Origin: Elusimicrobiota bacterium
GTDB lineage: Bacteria > Elusimicrobiota > Elusimicrobia > FEN-1173
Length of the DNA stretch: 64,000 bases
Assembly: GCA_016722575.1 (NCBI GenBank)
Contig: JADKIY010000006.1
Coordinates: 62,001 to 126,000, forward strand
Direction of reading: 5' to 3'
The notes under the pieces were generated by a model. That model saw nothing but the letters and a program-made list of their open reading frames with translations. It searched no databases and was not told the origin of the DNA. Below are positions 1 through 7,783 of this stretch, piece after piece. How positions within the stretch are numbered: the stretch's first letter is position 1; each line of letters starts with the position of its first letter. The translations under genes were made by a program, and so were the position numbers.

Positions 1-2
1 CG

Positions 3-1034
3 ATGATTCAAACCGCCATCGCCAAATTGGTCGATCGCCACGACCTGACTTTCGACGAAGCCCGGGAATCCGTGGCCGAGATTTTCGGGGGTCACGTCCC
101 TCCGAGCCAGATCGCGGGTTTCTTGGTGGCCCTCCGCATGAAGGGCGAGACCGTGGAGGAAATCGCCGGGGCGGCGGAGGCCATGCGGTCGGCCGCCACC
201 CGCATCCACCTGCCCGAGGTTTCGGTCATCGCCGATACCTGCGGCACCGGCGGGGATAAGCAGGGCAGTTTCAACATTTCGACCGCCGCGGCTTTTGTGG
301 TGGCCGGGGCCGGTTTCACCGTGGCCAAGCACGGCAACCGCTCCATCTCCTCCCAGTGCGGGAGCGCCGACGTCCTGGAGGTCCTGGGGGTGCGGGTGGA
401 CCCGGCGCCCTCGGTGGTGGAACGGTGTTTGAAAGAGATCGGCATCGGTTTTCTGTTCGCCCCCGCCTTCCACCCCGCCATGAAGTTCGCCGGCCCCGTT
501 CGCCGGGAGTTGGGCGTTCGAACCGTTTTCAACGTGCTGGGCCCCCTCACGAACCCCGCCGGGGCCAACGCCCAGGTGGTGGGCGTTTTCTCCCCGCGCA
601 TGGTGGAGGTGTTGGCCAAGGTCCTGGTTCGATTGGGCACCCGGGAATCCCTGGTGGTCCACGGCGCGGGGCACGACGAAATCACGCTTTCCGGCAACAC
701 GAAGGTGGCGGACATTCGCGGGGGACGCATCACCCACCGCACGTTGACGCCCAAGGATTTCGGGTTCAAGCGGGTCCCGGCGTCGGTGTTGGTGGGCGGG
801 GACAAGGAAACCAACGCCGACATCATTCGCCGCGTGTTGAAGGGCGAATCCGGCCCCCAGCGGGACGCCGTGGTGGCCAACGCCGCGGCCGCCGTTTGGG
901 TGGCGGGTCGCGCCGCGGGCCGGGCCGATTTAAAGACCCTGATGCACGGCCGCCGCGCGGCCGAGGCCTCCATCGACACCGGCGCCGCCCGGGAAAAACT
1001 GGAGCGGCTGGCCGTTCTTTCCAATACCCCGTGA
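3..1034 (+). CDS. trpD: Anthranilate phosphoribosyltransferase TrpD
   Basis: Transfers phosphoribose from PRPP to anthranilate, the second step of tryptophan synthesis, in the cytoplasm. The 343-residue length is normal for TrpD. The glycine-rich PRPP signature CGTGGD lies near residues 80-85, followed by FNIST, KHGNRS and a GPLTNP motif around residue 180, all typical of the family. The ATG at base 3 is embedded in ATGA, so it may overlap the stop of an upstream gene outside the window, perhaps trpG. Its own stop overlaps the GTG start of trpC (GTGA), which indicates translational coupling. Very sure of function; only the upstream context is unseen. Confidence 0.97.
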   Translation: MIQTAIAKLVDRHDLTFDEARESVAEIFGGHVPPSQIAGFLVALRMKGETVEEIAGAAEAMRSAATRIHLPEVSVIADTCGTGGDKQGSFNISTAAAFVVAGAGFTVAKHGNRSISSQCGSADVLEVLGVRVDPAPSVVERCLKEIGIGFLFAPAFHPAMKFAGPVRRELGVRTVFNVLGPLTNPAGANAQVVGVFSPRMVEVLAKVLVRLGTRESLVVHGAGHDEITLSGNTKVADIRGGRITHRTLTPKDFGFKRVPASVLVGGDKETNADIIRRVLKGESGPQRDAVVANAAAAVWVAGRAAGRADLKTLMHGRRAAEASIDTGAAREKLERLAVLSNTP

Positions 1035-1825
1035 GCGAAACCAAGGGGTTGGACCGAATCGTCGCCCGGGTGCGGGCCGCCCTCCCGGACAAACAGCGGG
1101 CGGTGCCCCTGGCGGTCCTCGAGAAACGGGCCCGGGAAAAACCGCGCCCGCTTGACTTCCTTTCGGCCGTCCGCCAACCGAACCGCGTGTCGGTCATCGC
1201 GGAACTCAAAAAAGCGAGCCCCTCCGGGGGCCTTCTCCGTCCCGACTACGACGTGGCCGCGGGGGCCAAATCCTACGCCGCCGCCGGGGCCCGGGCCCTC
1301 TCGATCTTGACGGAGGAAAATTATTTTCTCGGCGAACCGGACCACCTCGGAAAAGCCAAGGCGGCCTCGGGACTGCCTGTTTTGAGAAAAGATTTCGTCG
1401 TCGACCCCTATCAAATTCACGAGGCCCGGGCCTTCGGCGCCGACGCCGTTCTTTTGATCGTCGCCCTGTTGGAGGACAAAACCCTGCGGGCGCTTCTCTC
1501 CATCGTCAAGGAATGGGGCATGACGCCCCTGGTGGAGGCCCACGACGCCCTGGAATTGCGGCGGGCCCTGGACGTCGGCGCGATGCTGGTCGGCATCAAC
1601 AGTCGGAATTTGAAGGATTTAACGATGAACCCCGGGGCGTTTGAGACGTTGCTCCCCCGGGTGCCTCCGGGCGTGACGGCCGTGGCCGAAAGCGGGATCA
1701 AAACGGCGGAGGACATCAAAAAAATTCGGGCCCTGGGGGCCCGGGCCGTGCTGGTGGGGGAATCCCTGCTCCGGCAAAGCGATTTGGAATCCGCGACGCG
1801 GGTTCTCGTGGAGGCGGGACAATGA
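1031..1825 (+). CDS. trpC: Indole-3-glycerol phosphate synthase TrpC
   Basis: Closes the indole ring in tryptophan synthesis (CdRP to indole-3-glycerol phosphate). The start is the GTG that overlaps the trpD stop; it gives 264 residues, the usual size for a monofunctional enzyme. The reading frame stays open far upstream only because of high GC. Visible family motifs are VIAELKKASPS near residue 55 (catalytic Lys and phosphate site), LRKDFVVDPYQ, GINSRNLK and AESGI, in TIM-barrel order. It overlaps trpF by ATGA. TrpC and TrpF are separate genes here, not the fused enterobacterial form. Confidence 0.97.
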   Translation: MSETKGLDRIVARVRAALPDKQRAVPLAVLEKRAREKPRPLDFLSAVRQPNRVSVIAELKKASPSGGLLRPDYDVAAGAKSYAAAGARALSILTEENYFLGEPDHLGKAKAASGLPVLRKDFVVDPYQIHEARAFGADAVLLIVALLEDKTLRALLSIVKEWGMTPLVEAHDALELRRALDVGAMLVGINSRNLKDLTMNPGAFETLLPRVPPGVTAVAESGIKTAEDIKKIRALGARAVLVGESLLRQSDLESATRVLVEAGQ

Positions 1826-2454
1826 TGAAGGCAAAGATCTGCGGCATCACCAACGAGGAGGACGCGACCTGGGCGGTGAACCTGGGCGCCCACTTCATCG
1901 GGCTCAATTTCCATTCGGAAAGTCCCCGGAAAGTGTCCGTGGACCTGGCGGCCCGGATCGCCAAAAAAGTGCCGCCCTTCGTTCCCCTGGTGGGGGTGTT
2001 CGTCAATCAAACCCCGGCGGAGATCGTGAAGATCGCCCAAAAAGTCGGTCTGGGCGGAATTCAACTCCACGGGGACCAGACGCCGGACGATTGCCGGGCC
2101 ATCGCCGGGCAGCTGGAAAGTTTTGTGATGCGGGCCTTCCGCATCGGCGGCGAAGCCGACCTGGAGCCCCTGGCCGCCTTTCAAGAGGTGTGCAAATACG
2201 TCCTCTTGGACGCCCGGGTGGAGGGCCAGCCCGGCGGCACCGGCCAAACCTTTCCCTGGGAGCTGGCGGCCCGGGCGAAATCCTTCGGCGTTCCGATCTT
2301 CCTGGCCGGCGGGCTCACCCCGGAGAACGTGGAGGCCGCCGTCGAAGCCGCCCAGCCCTTCGCCGTGGACGTGGCCAGCGGGGTCGAAAAATCCCCGAAG
2401 CGGAAGGATTACGACAAAATGAAAAAATTCCTGGAAGTGGTGAAATTTTCTTGA
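1822..2454 (+). CDS. trpF: Phosphoribosylanthranilate isomerase TrpF
   Basis: Isomerises phosphoribosylanthranilate to CdRP in tryptophan synthesis. It is 210 residues long, a normal TrpF length. The N-terminal KICGITNEEDA carries the catalytic Cys of the KxCG motif, GVFVNQ follows, then the Asp of LLDARV and a phosphate-binding region containing LAGGLTPENV and DVASGVE. Translation is coupled to trpC by the ATGA overlap. The next tryptophan gene, trpB, starts about 590 bases later, after an inserted repeat-flanked GIY-YIG gene. Confidence 0.96.
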   Translation: MMKAKICGITNEEDATWAVNLGAHFIGLNFHSESPRKVSVDLAARIAKKVPPFVPLVGVFVNQTPAEIVKIAQKVGLGGIQLHGDQTPDDCRAIAGQLESFVMRAFRIGGEADLEPLAAFQEVCKYVLLDARVEGQPGGTGQTFPWELAARAKSFGVPIFLAGGLTPENVEAAVEAAQPFAVDVASGVEKSPKRKDYDKMKKFLEVVKFS

Positions 2455-2533
2455 AAACCCACGCCCTTGGGAACCAATTAAAAATGGCTCGGAACCCTGG
2501 GGTAAGTTGTCCGCTTGAATTCTGTTTCAAGGA

Positions 2534-2567
2534 CTGGGCCCCGGCCTTCGCCGGGGCGACGAGCCTT
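2534..2567 (+). repeat. REP-like palindromic repeat, left copy flanking the GIY-YIG gene
   Basis: A GC-rich imperfect palindrome whose core CCCCGGCCTTCGCCGGGG forms a 7-base-pair stem. It begins with CTGGG and ends with CGACGAGCCTT. The reverse complement of 2936-2969 matches it at all but one of about 34 bases. Related copies lie at 6797-6893 and 40243-40333. Confidence 0.88.
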
Positions 2568-2643
2568 TGAGACCGCCGTCCTCACGAAACATCCGGGCCA
2601 TTCGCGAATATAAGGCATTTAAGGCAAAGGATGAGCGGATCCC

Positions 2644-2937
2644 ATGCCCAAGACCCCCTGCGTGTACCTTTTGGCCAGCGGTCGAAATGGGACCCTCTAT
2701 GTTGGAGTAACCTCCGATCCTGTGAAGCGCGTCGGGGAGCACAAGAACAATTTGGTCCCTGGTTTCACAAAGAAATACGCCGTGCACTATTTGGTTTGGT
2801 ATGAAATGCATCCGACCATGGAGTCGGCGATCCGACGGGAAAAGGCCATGAAGGAATGGAAGCGGAAATGGAAATTGAATTTGATAGAAAAAACCAATCC
2901 CCGATGGCTCGATTTGTATGATTCCATCGTCCACTAA
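2644..2937 (+). CDS. Small GIY-YIG nuclease-family protein (YhbQ/UPF0213-like)
   Basis: A 97-residue single-domain GIY-YIG protein. The family signature reads as VYLLASGRNGTLYVGVTSD near residues 7-25, with the usual Arg in DPVKRVGEHK, Glu in the MESAIRREKAMKEW helix and a C-terminal WKLNLIEKTNP segment. Its base composition is visibly AT-richer than the flanking trp genes. It sits between trpF and trpB with nearly identical REP-like repeats in inverted orientation on each side, and its TAA stop lies at the edge of the right repeat. Stand-alone members of this family are suspected DNA nucleases with poorly known roles. The arrangement suggests a mobile or repeat-associated unit, which is inference. 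Confidence 0.9.
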   Translation: MPKTPCVYLLASGRNGTLYVGVTSDPVKRVGEHKNNLVPGFTKKYAVHYLVWYEMHPTMESAIRREKAMKEWKRKWKLNLIEKTNPRWLDLYDSIVH

Positions 2938-2969
2938 GGTTCGTCGCCCCGGCGAAGGCCGGGGCCCAG
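2936..2969 (-). repeat. REP-like palindromic repeat, right copy flanking the GIY-YIG gene
   Basis: Reverse-complement partner of 2534-2567, with about one mismatch over 34 bases. It starts within the TAA stop of the GIY-YIG gene, so the repeat contributes part of the stop codon. The CCAG ends of the two copies face outward, away from the gene. Confidence 0.88.
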
Positions 2970-3045
2970 GGCGTAAAACGTCGGTTCGCGGCTGGGCGGT
3001 CGGGCTTCAACGGTGGGTCGGTGGAATTTTTTTCGGAGACCTTCA

Positions 3046-4272
3046 ATGAAAACAAAACATCCCTTAACACGGCCTTCGATGCTCCTGGCCGATCTTCCCG
3101 ACCGCCGCGGTTACTTCGGCGACTACGGCGGGCGATTCGTGCCCGAAACCCTGGTGGCGCCCTTGGAAGAGCTGGAAGCGGCTTTTCGCCGCCTGCACCG
3201 GGACCCGGCGTTCAAAAAAGAGTTGAACGACCTCCTGTCAAAATTCGCCGGACGGCCGACCCCGCTCCTTTTTGCCAAAAATTTGACCGGGCGCCTCGAC
3301 GGACCCCGGGTCTACTTAAAGCGCGAAGACCTCTGCCACACCGGCGCCCACAAGATCAACAACACGCTCGGGCAGGTCCTGCTCGCCAAGCGGCTGGGGA
3401 AAAAGCGCGTCATCGCCGAAACCGGCGCCGGCCAGCACGGGGTCGGCACCGCCACGGCCTGCGCGCGGCTGGGCCTGGCCTGCGAAGTCTACATGGGCGC
3501 CGAGGACATCGAACGCCAATCGCTCAACGTGTTCCGCATGCGAAGCATGGGGGCCAAGGTCATTCCCGTAACCACCGGGTCCCGCACGCTCAAAGACGCC
3601 ATCAACGAAGCCATGCGGGACTGGGTCACGAACGTCCGCACCACGTTTTACTGTCTGGGTTCCGTCGTGGGGCCCCACCCCTACCCCTGGCTGGTCCGGG
3701 AGTTTCAAAGCGTCATCGGCCGGGAGGTCCGGTGGCAGATGAAAAAAGCCGAGGGGCGGGACCCCGACGCCCTGGTGGCCTGCGTCGGCGGCGGGTCCAA
3801 CGCCATCGGCCTTTTCGCGCCTTTTTACGACCACCCCAAGGTGAAGTTTTACGGCGTCGAAGCCGGCGGCGACGGCCTTCGCACGGGCCGCCACGCGGCC
3901 ACCCTGTGCACGGGAACGCCCGGCGTGCTTCACGGCGCCCGGACGTATTTGATGCAGGACGAGAACGGCCAGGTCCTGGGCACCCACTCCATTTCGGCCG
4001 GGCTCGATTACCCGGCGGTGGGCCCGGAACACTCCTTCTACAAGGACACCGGCCGCGCCACCTACGTGGCCGCCACGGACAAGGAGGCCCTGGCGGGGTT
4101 TAAATTGTTGAACGAAACCGAAGGCCTCTCCGGCGCCCTGGAGTCCGTCCACGCCGTGGGGTATTTGCCGAAGCTTTGCCGCCGAATGAAAAAAAACCAG
4201 TCCGTCGTGGTCGGCCTTTCCGGCCGGGGAGACAAGGACATGGTTCAGCTTCAGCAATTCCTGAACCATTGA
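3046..4272 (+). CDS. trpB: Tryptophan synthase beta subunit TrpB
   Basis: PLP enzyme joining indole and serine to make tryptophan; it partners with TrpA. The chosen ATG has a GGAGA ribosome site 6 bases upstream and gives 408 residues, normal for TrpB1. An in-frame GTG at 3013 would add 11 unlikely residues. The PLP lysine is K103 in HTGAHKINN, the phosphate-binding loop is GGGSNAIG, and [10 protein letters not shown] is the conserved N-terminus. A beta-barrel gene follows one base after the stop. TrpA is 1.7 kb further on and not adjacent. Confidence 0.97.
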   Translation: MKTKHPLTRPSMLLADLPDRRGYFGDYGGRFVPETLVAPLEELEAAFRRLHRDPAFKKELNDLLSKFAGRPTPLLFAKNLTGRLDGPRVYLKREDLCHTGAHKINNTLGQVLLAKRLGKKRVIAETGAGQHGVGTATACARLGLACEVYMGAEDIERQSLNVFRMRSMGAKVIPVTTGSRTLKDAINEAMRDWVTNVRTTFYCLGSVVGPHPYPWLVREFQSVIGREVRWQMKKAEGRDPDALVACVGGGSNAIGLFAPFYDHPKVKFYGVEAGGDGLRTGRHAATLCTGTPGVLHGARTYLMQDENGQVLGTHSISAGLDYPAVGPEHSFYKDTGRATYVAATDKEALAGFKLLNETEGLSGALESVHAVGYLPKLCRRMKKNQSVVVGLSGRGDKDMVQLQQFLNH

Positions 4273-4273
4273 A

Positions 4274-4762
4274 ATGAGGAAAAATTACCGGGCCCTGGGC
4301 GCGTTGCTGGTCGGAACGGTCCTTTGTCCGTTTCCGTCGTCGGCCGCCCTCCTGGGGGAAAACAAAACCTGGACCCTCTCGCCCAAGATCGGGTTTTCGC
4401 CCTTCACCGGGGTGTTGGGCGCGGAATTCCGATGGGAACACCTCGGCCTCGGCGCGGGCTATTCAACCGTGGGGGTGAAATACTATTTTTGGAAGAGTGG
4501 TTCCTCCCCCTACGTGGGGCCGTTTTTTTCAAAATACCGGCTGGACCACAACGAAACCATCGACGGCATCGATTACGATCGCTACACCCATCGGGAAGCC
4601 GGGGTTTCCGGCGGCTACCAATGGCAGTGGCAATCCCGATGGAATTTGGAAGTGGGCCTCAAATATTCCCGTATTAAGAAGAAGTGGGAAAAATCGCCCC
4701 GTTGGCGGGAAGAAAAGGGCAACTTCATCGGCCCGGCCGTCGCCGTCGGATTCGCTTTTTAG
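4274..4762 (+). CDS. Small predicted outer-membrane beta-barrel protein
   Basis: I do not recognise a named family. The 162-residue product begins with a basic stretch and a hydrophobic signal peptide (about residues 1-24, ending near PSSAAL). The rest alternates polar and aromatic residues (GVKYYFW, SPYVGPFFSKY, GGYQWQWQSRWNLEVGLKY) and ends in VGFAF. A C-terminal Phe is the usual sorting signal of outer-membrane barrels. It starts one base after the trpB stop, so it is probably co-transcribed with the trp genes. Confidence 0.75.
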   Translation: MRKNYRALGALLVGTVLCPFPSSAALLGENKTWTLSPKIGFSPFTGVLGAEFRWEHLGLGAGYSTVGVKYYFWKSGSSPYVGPFFSKYRLDHNETIDGIDYDRYTHREAGVSGGYQWQWQSRWNLEVGLKYSRIKKKWEKSPRWREEKGNFIGPAVAVGFAF

Positions 4763-4768
4763 CCGCCC

Positions 4769-5698
4769 GTGCCTTTTTCCGCAGGCTTTTCGCGCTTCGC
4801 GCTCCTATCGCTTGTCCTTCCCCTGGCGCCGTCGACGCTTTCCGCGGCCGGCGCGGGAACACGCCCCGCCGCTATTCTCCGGCTCGGGGTCGGGGCCCGG
4901 GCGGCGGCCTTGGGCCAAGCCTCCGTGGCCTTGGTGGACGACGCCTCCGCCGTCTACTGGAATCCCGGGGCCCTCTCTCGCCTGAACGGGGGCAACGCCC
5001 TCCTCTCCCACGGCAGTTTCCTCAACAATGAATTGTCCTACGACGCGGCCGCCGTCGGTCGGCGGCTTTCCGGGGCCTGGGCCCTGGGCGTTCTTCTCCA
5101 ACACGCCTCCGTGGGTTCCCTGTCCCGGTTGGACGCCGCGGCCCAAGAAACGGGAAGTTTTTCGCCCGCGGACACCGCCGGAACCGTGGCCCTGGCCCGA
5201 ACCGTTCAAGGCCACGGGATCGGCGTTTCGCTCAAATACATCCGAAGCAAAATTCAACACACAGCCTCGACGCTCGCGGGCGGCGTGGGGTATCTGTCCC
5301 CGGCGCTTTGGGAAGGCACGTTGCGGGTGGGCGTCGCCGCCGACAACTGGGGAGGAAAACTCAAATACGCCGCTCGCGGCGAATCCCTTCCGGCCTTGCT
5401 CCGCGCGGGGGTGGCCTACGTTCCCCGCCCCGGCTGGGAAGCCGTCTTCGACACCGAGCGGGTTCAAAAGGCCGACCCGACCTACGGCGGCGGGTTGGAA
5501 TATCACCGGGATTTTCGCGGCGGCCGCGCGTTTCTGCGCGGCGGTTACACGACCCGAACCAAAGACCAGGGCACCGCGGCGGGTTTCTCGGCGGGCGCGG
5601 GAGTCCTTTTTCGGAAAATCGGATTGGATTACGCCTTTCTCCCGGACGGGGATTTGGGTTACACCCACCTCTTGAACCTGTCTTTCCAATTCCGATAG
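4769..5698 (+). CDS. PorV/PorQ-family outer-membrane barrel protein
   Basis: A 309-residue protein with an N-terminal signal peptide (about residues 1-27) and the family start LGVGARAAALGQASVALVDDASAVYWNPGAL written here only by its key parts: GARAAALG, DDASAVYWNPG. That segment is diagnostic of the PorV/PorQ (UPF0164) outer-membrane group. The remainder is strand-like, with a Gly-rich C-terminus ending LNLSFQFR. It starts at a GTG six bases after the previous stop. In Bacteroidetes PorV serves type IX secretion, but no other T9SS gene is visible, so its role here is open. Confidence 0.82.
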   Translation: MPFSAGFSRFALLSLVLPLAPSTLSAAGAGTRPAAILRLGVGARAAALGQASVALVDDASAVYWNPGALSRLNGGNALLSHGSFLNNELSYDAAAVGRRLSGAWALGVLLQHASVGSLSRLDAAAQETGSFSPADTAGTVALARTVQGHGIGVSLKYIRSKIQHTASTLAGGVGYLSPALWEGTLRVGVAADNWGGKLKYAARGESLPALLRAGVAYVPRPGWEAVFDTERVQKADPTYGGGLEYHRDFRGGRAFLRGGYTTRTKDQGTAAGFSAGAGVLFRKIGLDYAFLPDGDLGYTHLLNLSFQFR

Positions 5699-5702
5699 GG
5701 CG

Positions 5703-5882
5703 ATGGCGGACTTCTCCTTCACGGACCTGCAGATCTCCCACCTCCTGGTGGCTCTGCGTCGCTACCGGGAAATGTTGCTGAACGACGAGAAGGACCCGGG
5801 GCCGGCCATGATGGACGCCCTGATCGTGGACGACCTTATAAAAAGGTTTCGAGCGGCCAAGACGCCGAATCCGCCTTCTTAA
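5703..5882 (+). CDS. Small hypothetical protein (59 residues)
   Basis: A short ORF in the gap before trpA, reading MADFSFTDLQ to its C-terminal KTPNPPS. It looks like one or two amphipathic helices (ISHLLVALRRYREMLL; MMDALIVDDLIKRFR) with an acidic linker. No signal peptide or membrane segment is seen. It begins four bases after the PorV-like stop, which supports co-translation. The composition resembles real genes, but I recognise no family. Confidence 0.6.
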   Translation: MADFSFTDLQISHLLVALRRYREMLLNDEKDPGPAMMDALIVDDLIKRFRAAKTPNPPS

Positions 5883-5983
5883 AACGTATTTAAAAATCAG
5901 CCTGTTTTTCTTTCCTCCTTCCTTTATAAGCGGTTTCATATTAAAATAGTGTCCGTGCCTCTTTCTTGGGGGAAGGATTTCTT

Positions 5984-6775
5984 TTGTCGCAGCGTATTTT
6001 AAATCGAATTGACGGCGTGTTTGCGGATTTAAAGAAAGAAAAGCGCCCCGCTTTCATCGCCTATTTGACCGGGGGGTTTCCCACCCTGTCCGGGATGGAC
6101 CGCGCCGCCAAGGATTTGGTGCGCGCCGGCGTGGATATTCTGGAAATCGGGGTTCCCTTTTCGGACCCCATCGCCGACGGGCCCACCATTCAGTTCGCCT
6201 CCCAGAAGGCCCTGGAGGGCGGCGCGACCCCGGATAAGATTTTGAGTTGGGCCCGGGGATTTCAACGGAAACACAACGTGCCCCTGGTGCTCATGACCTA
6301 TATGAACCCCGTGGCCCATCGGGGGTTCGCCCGGTTCGCCCGGGAGGCCCGGGCGTCGGGGGTGGACGGGCTCATCGTTCCCGATTTGATTCCCGAAGAG
6401 GCCGGCCCCCTGCGGGCGGCTCTGACGAAGGTGGGAATTCACTTGATTCATTTGGTGGCCCCCACCACGCCGCCGGCCCGGCGGCGATGGATCGCCCGCC
6501 AAAGCGGCGGGTTTCTCTACGCGGTGTCCGTGACCGGCGTGACCGGGGCCCGCAAAGGTTTTTCTTCGGACCTTCCGGCTTTCTTAAAAGACCTTCGCCG
6601 GGGATCGCCCGTGCCCGTGGCCGTGGGGTTCGGGGTGGCGACCCCGGCGGACGCCCGGCGCCTGGCGCCCTTGGCCGACGGCGTCATCGTGGGTTCGGCT
6701 TTTATTCAACGCTTAAGAAACAAAGAATCGGTGGCCGGTTTGGCCCGCGCTCTGCGCCAGTCCATGGATTGTTAG
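5984..6775 (+). CDS. trpA: Tryptophan synthase alpha subunit TrpA
   Basis: Cleaves indole-3-glycerol phosphate to indole for TrpB. The best start is TTG 5984, with AAGGA six bases upstream, giving 263 residues; a TTG at 5966 would add six residues before the ribosome site. The active-site glutamate and aspartate lie in EIGVPFSDPIADGPT, and the phosphate-binding elements are GVTGAR, VGFGVATP and DGVIVGSA. An AT-rich gap of about 100 bases with a TATTAAAAT box lies just upstream, so trpA may have its own weak promoter. It is followed by a REP-like doublet and accD. Confidence 0.96.
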   Translation: MSQRILNRIDGVFADLKKEKRPAFIAYLTGGFPTLSGMDRAAKDLVRAGVDILEIGVPFSDPIADGPTIQFASQKALEGGATPDKILSWARGFQRKHNVPLVLMTYMNPVAHRGFARFAREARASGVDGLIVPDLIPEEAGPLRAALTKVGIHLIHLVAPTTPPARRRWIARQSGGFLYAVSVTGVTGARKGFSSDLPAFLKDLRRGSPVPVAVGFGVATPADARRLAPLADGVIVGSAFIQRLRNKESVAGLARALRQSMDC

Positions 6776-6796
6776 GAGAAATGCGGTTCACATAGG

Positions 6797-6893
6797 CCGT
6801 CATACCGGCGAAAGCCGGTATCCAGTCTCAAAGGCGTTATTTCAGAACCGATTAAAACCCTGGACCCCGGCCTGCGCCGGGGTGACGAACCTT
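6797..6893. repeat. REP-like inverted doublet between trpA and accD
   Basis: Two members of the GC-rich palindromic family in opposite orientation, about 35 bases apart. The first has ACCGGCGAAAGCCGGT with a CCAG tail; the second has CCCCGGCCTGCGCCGGGG followed by TGACGAACCTTA. Here the CCAG ends face each other, the reverse of the pair around the GIY-YIG gene. This resembles a BIME-type doublet and could also act as a transcript-stabilising hairpin. Confidence 0.85.
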
Positions 6894-6924
6894 AAGTAAA
6901 CGACATTGCCGTTAGGAGAGAATC

Positions 6925-7770
6925 ATGCCCGTCGACGAATCCGGAAAAAAGAAATCCGTCCCGCACGGCTTGTGGACCAAGTGTCCCAAGTGCGAGCAAA
7001 TCATTTACAACAAGGAACTGGAGAAGAACCTCAAGGTCTGCTCCAAGTGCGGCACGCCCCTGCGCACCACGGCCCGGGAACGCGTGGCCCAGTTGGTGGA
7101 CGAGGGCACCTTCCAGGAAATCGCCCCGGACTTGTCCGGCGTGGACCCCCTGGGCTTCGTGGACACCGCGCCCTACGTTCAGCGCCTGAAGGAAAGCAAA
7201 AAGAAAACCGGCGAACGCGAGGCCATTTTGGCCGGCGTCGCCCAAATCAACGGACAGCCCGTGGCCCTGGCGGTCTTGGATTTCGGCTTCATGGGCGGCA
7301 GCATGGGCAGCGTCGTGGGGGAAAAAGTCACCCTCGCCATCGAGCGCGGCCTGAAAGACCAACTGCCGGTGATCGTCGTCTCGGCCTCGGGCGGCGCCCG
7401 CATGCAGGAGGGCATCCTCTCTTTGTTCCAAATGGCCAAAACCAGCGCGGCCCTGGCCCGGTTGGATAAGGCGCGCCTGCCGTTTATTTCCGTCGTGACC
7501 GACCCCACCACGGGCGGCGTGACCGCGAGCTTCGCCATGCTGGGCGACGTGATCGTGGCCGAACCCAAGGCCTTGGTCGCTTTTGCGGGCCCCCGGGTCA
7601 TCGAGCAAACCATCCGCCAGACCCTGCCCCAGGGCTTTCAACAGTCGGAATTCCTGCTCAAGCACGGCATGGTGGACGTGGTCGTGGACCGCGCCCATCT
7701 CAAAGGGCGCCTGTCGGAATTGGCGGCCTTTTTCATGGCCGCGCGCAAAGCCGCCGCGGCGGCCGTCTGA
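6925..7770 (+). CDS. accD: Acetyl-CoA carboxylase carboxyltransferase subunit beta AccD
   Basis: Beta half of the carboxyltransferase that makes malonyl-CoA for fatty-acid synthesis. It has 281 residues and an N-terminal zinc ribbon with CPKC near residue 24 and CSKC near residue 39. The crotonase-like domain carries GGSMGSVVGEK, SASGGARMQEG and DPTTGGVTASFA, all typical of AccD. A GGAGA site precedes the ATG. The alpha subunit accA is not in this window. FolC follows directly, a common bacterial gene order. Confidence 0.97.
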   Translation: MPVDESGKKKSVPHGLWTKCPKCEQIIYNKELEKNLKVCSKCGTPLRTTARERVAQLVDEGTFQEIAPDLSGVDPLGFVDTAPYVQRLKESKKKTGEREAILAGVAQINGQPVALAVLDFGFMGGSMGSVVGEKVTLAIERGLKDQLPVIVVSASGGARMQEGILSLFQMAKTSAALARLDKARLPFISVVTDPTTGGVTASFAMLGDVIVAEPKALVAFAGPRVIEQTIRQTLPQGFQQSEFLLKHGMVDVVVDRAHLKGRLSELAAFFMAARKAAAAAV

Positions 7771-7783
7771 CGCCTCCCCTCCC

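Noticed and set aside
2471..2483. GAACCAATTAAAA near trpF, also seen as GAACCGATTAAAA at 6846
   Set aside because: It may extend the REP-like element, but one short shared stretch at different distances is too little to call a separate repeat.
4769..5698. Type IX secretion locus
   Set aside because: A PorV/PorQ-like gene alone is not enough; no PorU, SprA, GldK-N or T9SS C-terminal domains are visible.
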